From Bacteroidaceae bacterium (GTDB taxonomy: Bacteria; Bacteroidota; Bacteroidia; Bacteroidales; Bacteroidaceae), in assembly GCA_021443285.1 (NCBI GenBank), contig JABUUG010000026.1:1-10790 (forward strand): a stretch of 10,790 bases of DNA, read 5' to 3'. The position numbers and the translations under genes were made by a program. How positions within the stretch are numbered: position 1 is the stretch's first letter; the number at the start of each line of letters is the position of its first letter. A model generated the notes under the pieces. That model was not told where the DNA came from, ran no database searches, and saw nothing but the letters and a program-made list of their open reading frames with translations. Of this stretch, positions 7,219 through 10,790 are shown piece after piece.

Positions 7219-8036
7219 TCTTCAATCTGTGTAATGCTATTGACTATGTTCGCCATATAGCTTGAGAGTGCCTCTACATGATGATACCTTGCATAGTACC
7301 TTCCTCGTTGTGCGGAGATTCTTGAATGGTCGTGTTTACCAAGATACAGCTGTTGATAGGCACGCTCCTTGTGATGTCTCGTTATAAGGTCTTCAAATGA
7401 CAGTTGGAAATAATGGTCAACTACCTGCCTCCATCTGCTGTCCTCTTTCTTGAAGAAAGGCACTTCCTCTGGTGAGAAGTGAAACAGCTTGACAAGCAGT
7501 GTTCCGAGTAGATTGGCGGTTTTCCAAAGATATAGCTTAGAGATATGCTCTTCAAGGCGGACGAAATTCACCTTGTCGCCCTTTTGTTGTAGGAACAGAC
7601 CTGCCTCAATAACAATTTCAAACGAGAGTATTCCTTCTGTAAGCCTGTTCAGAAAGTGCGTTATTATATCCAGAAGTGCAAGGCTTTCTATAGAGGTGTC
7701 TATCTCATGTATCTCCTTTGTGAAGATTTGAGACATCTTCAGGCGTAAATAGCTGTTATGAAACCTGCTTAACGGTTTCTGTCTGTTCAGGTAATGCCGG
7801 TATTGCAGAGACCGTAGATCATAAATCTCCCTGTCAGAACGGCGTTCATCCAGACTGAGATTCTCTGAGTATATGCTGCGCTGTATTCCGTAGTCCAGAT
7901 ATTTCCTTACATTCTCTTTCTCCCCATATCTTCTCAGTCTCTGCCATTTGAATTTTGACATAGGCTGAACGTCAAGGGGCGTGTCGAAAACCCCAGTGGA
8001 TAGCAGGGAAAGGAAATTATGCTGGTCTATTTGCAT
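7215..8036 (-). CDS. Hypothetical basic helical protein coupled to the lysozyme gene
   Basis: I do not recognise this 273-residue protein. It has no signal peptide, no clear membrane helix and no familiar catalytic motif. It reads as mostly helical and basic, with an Arg/Tyr-rich N-terminal half (for example WQRLRRYGEKENVRKYLDYG, 31-50, and YRHYLNRQKPLSRFH, 79-93), a hydrophobic helical middle (115-150), and a C-terminal stretch rich in His, Arg and Tyr (220-253, containing RHHKERAYQQLYLGKHDH and RGRYYARYHH). This composition could suit nucleic-acid or phosphate binding, but that is a guess. The start is ATG at 8034-8036, 31 bases after uxaA. Its TGA stop (7215-7217) overlaps the lysozyme start, so the pair is probably translated together. 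The long open frame without compositional break and the tight spacing support a real gene. Confidence 0.8.
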   Translation of the reverse strand: MQIDQHNFLSLLSTGVFDTPLDVQPMSKFKWQRLRRYGEKENVRKYLDYGIQRSIYSENLSLDERRSDREIYDLRSLQYRHYLNRQKPLSRFHNSYLRLKMSQIFTKEIHEIDTSIESLALLDIITHFLNRLTEGILSFEIVIEAGLFLQQKGDKVNFVRLEEHISKLYLWKTANLLGTLLVKLFHFSPEEVPFFKKEDSRWRQVVDHYFQLSFEDLITRHHKERAYQQLYLGKHDHSRISAQRGRYYARYHHVEALSSYMANIVNSITQIEE

Positions 8037-8067
8037 ATGGCAAAATCCATTTATATATAGTACACAC

Positions 8068-9546
8068 CTACAGCGTTACTCCGTTTTTGAATATTGATAT
8101 TTCCCGGTAGCCGTTCTTTTCGTTTTGAGCTGGTTCACCGCTTGCTACAGCAATCACTTTGTCAATAAACTGTTCGAGTACTGTCGGCATATCAACTCCG
8201 TCAACAAGTTGGCCAGCATTGAAGTCTATCCAGTTAGGCTTGTTTTTGAACAGTTGTGAGTTAGTGGAAATCTTCATCGTAGGGATGAATGTGCCGAACG
8301 GTGTTCCTCTGCCTGTAGTGAAGAGAACTATCTGGCATCCAGAAGCTGCAAGGGCTGTCGAAGCTACAAGGTCGTTGCCTGGTGCAGAGAGCAGGTTAAG
8401 TCCTTTAACACTAAGTCGTTCGCCATATTCCAGCACACCGCTGACTGGTGCCCGTCCGCATTTCTGTGTACATCCGAGAGCCTTGTCCTCAAGGGTTGAT
8501 ATACCGCCTGCCTTGTTGCCCGGCGATGGGTTCTCGCCGACAGGTTCACCATGGCTAAGGAAGTATTCCTTGAAGTCGTTCACCATCTTGACAGTCTTGT
8601 TGAACAGCTCCTCGTTCTCACAGCGGTTCATCAGTATTGTCTCCGCCCCGAACATTTCCGGCACTTCCGTAAGAATGCTTGTTCCGCCCTGTGCAACTAT
8701 AAAATCAGAGAATTCCCCAACAAGTGGATTGGCAGTGATGCCAGACAGGCCATCTGAACCGCCACATTTCAGTCCTACCCTTAGTTCGCTCAGCGGACAC
8801 TCCTCGCGTTTGTCCTGTTTTGCTATCTCATACATCTCACGAAGCATTGCCATGCCAGCCTCCAGTTCATCGCCTTCAACACGTTGCGTTACGAGAAGCT
8901 TTATGCGCTCTTTGTCATAATCGCCGAGCATAGCCATGAAGTCTTCGGGCTGGTTGTTCTCACATCCGAGACTGAGCACAAGCACAGCACCAGCATTAGG
9001 ATGGAGCACTATGTCGCGCAGTACCTTGCGGGTGTTCTCATGGTCTTCCGACAGCTGTGAGCAACCGTAGTTGTGATGCCATGCGTGTACAGCGTCTATT
9101 CCTTCCAGTTTTGTCTCTTCCAGCAGCCGTTTGGCAAGTTCTTCGGCTATGCCGTTCACGCATCCCACTGTGGGGACAATCCATATTTCGTTGCGCACAC
9201 CGACTTCTCCTTTGGCGCGCTTGTAGCCCTTGAAGGTTTTGGATGACTTTTCCTTTACAAGCTTCTCGTTTACAGGGCGGTATGAATATTCAAGTGTTCC
9301 CTCAAGGTTTGTCTTCAGGTTGTTCTCGTTTATCCATTCTCCAGCCTTAAGGTCTGTCATTGCATGACCGATTGGATAGCCGTACTTTATGATATTATCA
9401 CCTTTCTTCAGGTCATGAAGAAGTATTTTGTGTCCCTGTGGCACATCCTGAAGGAGTTTCACACCATTGAGGACTTCTTCTCCACACTTCATTGGGCGCA
9501 GAGCGACTACTACAGAGTCTATTGGATTAATTCTGATGTAAGACAT
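8068..9546 (-). CDS. uxaA: Altronate dehydratase (UxaA/GarD family)
   Basis: Cytosolic dehydratase of 492 residues, a full-length member of the family, predicted to convert D-altronate to 2-keto-3-deoxy-D-gluconate in galacturonate breakdown (EC 4.2.1.7). Residues about 8-73 form the N-terminal SAF domain, with GYPIGHA (56-62) conserved. The large catalytic part carries conserved segments with Cys and His: PTVGCVNG (125-132), AWHHNYGCSQ (155-164), LSLGCENNQPED (191-202), LKCGGSDGLSG (259-269), LTEVPEMFGAE (292-302) and LGCTQKCG (357-364). The enzyme family is iron-dependent. The start is ATG at 9544-9546, 113 bases after the LacI-type regulator. Neither uxaB (tagaturonate reductase) nor uxaC is in the window. 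A related sugar-acid dehydratase activity such as galactarate dehydration is possible from family membership, but the length and SAF domain fit UxaA best. Confidence 0.93.
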   Translation of the reverse strand: MSYIRINPIDSVVVALRPMKCGEEVLNGVKLLQDVPQGHKILLHDLKKGDNIIKYGYPIGHAMTDLKAGEWINENNLKTNLEGTLEYSYRPVNEKLVKEKSSKTFKGYKRAKGEVGVRNEIWIVPTVGCVNGIAEELAKRLLEETKLEGIDAVHAWHHNYGCSQLSEDHENTRKVLRDIVLHPNAGAVLVLSLGCENNQPEDFMAMLGDYDKERIKLLVTQRVEGDELEAGMAMLREMYEIAKQDKREECPLSELRVGLKCGGSDGLSGITANPLVGEFSDFIVAQGGTSILTEVPEMFGAETILMNRCENEELFNKTVKMVNDFKEYFLSHGEPVGENPSPGNKAGGISTLEDKALGCTQKCGRAPVSGVLEYGERLSVKGLNLLSAPGNDLVASTALAASGCQIVLFTTGRGTPFGTFIPTMKISTNSQLFKNKPNWIDFNAGQLVDGVDMPTVLEQFIDKVIAVASGEPAQNEKNGYREISIFKNGVTL

Positions 9547-9584
9547 GATATTTGGGTTTAAGATTGTTTGAATTATTACCTGAT

Positions 9585-9614
9585 GTGGCTTGACGCCTTC
9601 AATGCCAGAGCCAC
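9585..9614 (-). promoter_or_regulatory. Imperfect hairpin in the regulator-uxaA gap
   Basis: In the 113-base gap, the transcribed strand can fold GUGGCU, a bulged C, UGGC, a nine-base loop, GUCA and AGCCAC: ten pairs including one G-U. No U-run follows, so it does not look like a classical terminator. It could be an uxaA leader structure or overlap an operator for the neighbouring LacI-type protein. Apart from a CCCGGG palindrome at 9632-9637, the rest of the gap shows nothing distinctive. Confidence 0.35.
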
Positions 9615-9659
9615 TGTGTCCGGAGTTTCTGCCCGGGAATCCGATAGGAAAAGCACTCT

Positions 9660-10721
9660 CTAAATCAGCGTTCTGTGGTAGAAATCCACATTCTCCTTCG
9701 ATAGCAGTTCTATTGGCATGTAGTTCACACTCTTTACCTCCTGTTTGAAAGCAAGATACTTGAATAAAGAGTCAATGGCATGGAAGCCCTGCATGAAGGC
9801 GTGCTGTGCGATGAGGAATGAAATGGAGCCTTTTCGCAGGCACTCTGCATTGCGCGGTACCATGTCGTAACCCATAATCTTCACATCCGAGCGGCGGGTT
9901 TGAAGAAGGAACTCGCCAACCAGGTAGGCTTTTGATGACAGCGTTATACAGTGGTGTATATCCTCATGCTCATCAAAAAAGGCTTCCAGCAGTTCGCTAT
10001 ACTGCTCATTGCTGACATCAAGGGGCAGGTCAAGTTCAAGGATTTCCACATTTGGGAAATGGCTTCTCATATAATTTCGGAAACCTATCTCGCGGTTTTC
10101 CTGCTGTCTGCTCGACACCTTGCCGTCCTTCTTCTGTTTCACGATGGCTATCCGCTTGTCGTCTGAGGCAAGAAGCATGAGCATTTTTGCTGCAAAATAA
10201 CCGCTGGAAAAAGAGTCCTGACCGAAAAATGACAATGGGTTCAGTTCAGGGATATATGAGTCAAGCAATATAAGCGGGATATTGCTTGCATGGAGCTTGT
10301 CCGTAAAAGTTTTCGTTATTTCGGGAAAGGTCGGTACAAGCACAACTGCCGATGGCTTTGCCTCTATACAGGCAGTACACTTGCTTATGAAGTCTTCTGA
10401 CTCGTAACGCTTATAGTAGAGTATCTCAACGTTGATGTTGAAATCGTTCCTGTGTTCAACCGCTTTTTTCACTCCCTCTTCAATCTCCGACCAATAGGCC
10501 TCCGAAGAATGTTCAGGAAGGATTACATAAAAAGTATAATCCTTGTTGTATGCCAGTGCTGACGCATAGATATTGGGTTTGAAATTAATCTTTGCCAGCA
10601 CTTCCTCCACTTTCTTTCGTGCATCGGGCGACACATTCGGTCTATCGTGAAGAACCCTGTCGACCGTTCCGACACTCACTCCCGACATTTCTGCAATGTC
10701 CTTGATTCTAATCTTTGCCAT
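9660..10721 (-). CDS. LacI-family transcriptional regulator with sugar-binding-protein-like domain
   Basis: A 353-residue DNA-binding regulator. Residues 4-26 form the LacI helix-turn-helix (IRIKDIAEMSGVSVGTVDRV), with Asp21 where many LacI proteins have Ser, a variant seen in regulators of this subtype. The hinge helix region contains FKPNIYASALA (47-57). Residues about 62-350 form a periplasmic-binding-protein type 1 fold for a small-molecule effector, with AVVLVPTFPEI, IPLILLDSYIPE and DVKIMGYDM as the expected strands. I place the start at ATG 10719-10721 (MAKIRIKDIA), the usual LacI-family beginning, rather than at the TTG one codon upstream. Its position directly upstream of uxaA in the same orientation suggests that it senses a hexuronate or aldonate and controls uxaA, and perhaps itself; this is inference from context. 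No truncation is evident. Confidence 0.93.
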   Translation of the reverse strand: MAKIRIKDIAEMSGVSVGTVDRVLHDRPNVSPDARKKVEEVLAKINFKPNIYASALAYNKDYTFYVILPEHSSEAYWSEIEEGVKKAVEHRNDFNINVEILYYKRYESEDFISKCTACIEAKPSAVVLVPTFPEITKTFTDKLHASNIPLILLDSYIPELNPLSFFGQDSFSSGYFAAKMLMLLASDDKRIAIVKQKKDGKVSSRQQENREIGFRNYMRSHFPNVEILELDLPLDVSNEQYSELLEAFFDEHEDIHHCITLSSKAYLVGEFLLQTRRSDVKIMGYDMVPRNAECLRKGSISFLIAQHAFMQGFHAIDSLFKYLAFKQEVKSVNYMPIELLSKENVDFYHRTLI

Positions 10722-10763
10722 CAACTGGTGATAATTTATAAGTAATATCTATTAAGAAAAAAG

Positions 10764-10790
10764 GAGTTAAAGTGGAGTTAAAGAGGAGTT
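10764..10790. repeat. 11-bp tandem direct repeat upstream of the LacI-type regulator
   Basis: Two and a half units with an 11-base period: GAGTTAAAGTG, GAGTTAAAGAG, GAGTT, ending at the window edge and probably continuing beyond it. The two full units differ at a single base. On the regulator's coding strand it reads as repeated TTTAACTC. It lies about 43 bases upstream of the regulator ATG, beyond an AT-rich leader (10722-10763) that probably contains the promoter or 5' UTR but shows no clear consensus boxes. The period is close to one helical turn, so it could be a protein-binding array or simply a short minisatellite. Confidence 0.75.

Noticed and set aside
8159..8920. A 253-codon open frame on the plus strand opposite uxaA
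   Set aside because: Antisense to a conserved enzyme, with Ser/Pro-rich low-information content and no domain; a shadow frame.
9632..9637. CCCGGG palindrome in the regulator-uxaA gap as a LacI operator
   Set aside because: The symmetry does not extend convincingly beyond six bases, whereas LacI operators normally span a longer dyad.

Overview
The window looks like an ordinary chromosomal segment of a Bacteroidota bacterium, most likely a Prevotella/Segatella relative. The reasons are the FeoA-FeoB fusion, the AT-rich short intergenic gaps without Shine-Dalgarno sequences, a zinc-ribbon membrane protein with a DUF3828-like tail, Bacteroidota-style lipoprotein and OmpA-like proteins, and a full-length UxaA beside a LacI-type regulator. 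The genus is inferred from protein style, not from a marker gene. No rRNA, tRNA, IS element, CRISPR array or phage gene is visible, and no gene-free stretch exceeds 113 bases within the window.

All ten genes lie on the minus strand, so transcription runs from the right end to the left. From right to left: an 11-bp tandem repeat at the extreme edge (10764-10790); a LacI-family regulator (9660-10721); a 113-bp gap with a hairpin; altronate dehydratase uxaA (8068-9546); an unrecognised basic helical protein (7215-8036) overlapping by ATGA a secreted GH25 lysozyme (6532-7218); tsaE for tRNA t6A synthesis (6119-6508); a zinc-ribbon membrane protein (5290-6108); a lipoprotein (3993-5276); a 59-bp gap; an OmpA-like periplasmic protein (3457-3933); the FeoAB ferrous iron transporter (969-3431); and folC, cut by the left edge (1-966).

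From uxaA to folC the gaps are 31, -4, 23, 10, 13, 59, 25 and 2 bases, so long polycistronic transcripts are plausible, with breaks most likely at the 113-bp and 59-bp gaps. The functions are mixed: hexuronate catabolism at the right; cell-wall and envelope proteins plus one tRNA-modification gene in the middle; iron uptake and folate metabolism at the left. No canonical Bacteroidota promoter (TTTG about 33 bases and TAnnTTTG about 7 bases before the start) stands out in any gap.

Nothing here is clearly a new defence or mobile system. The points most worth a second look are the two adjacent envelope proteins that appear to share a C-terminal domain, the unrecognised gene coupled to the lysozyme, the 11-bp-period repeat upstream of the regulator, the leader hairpin of uxaA and the histidine-rich segment of FeoAB.
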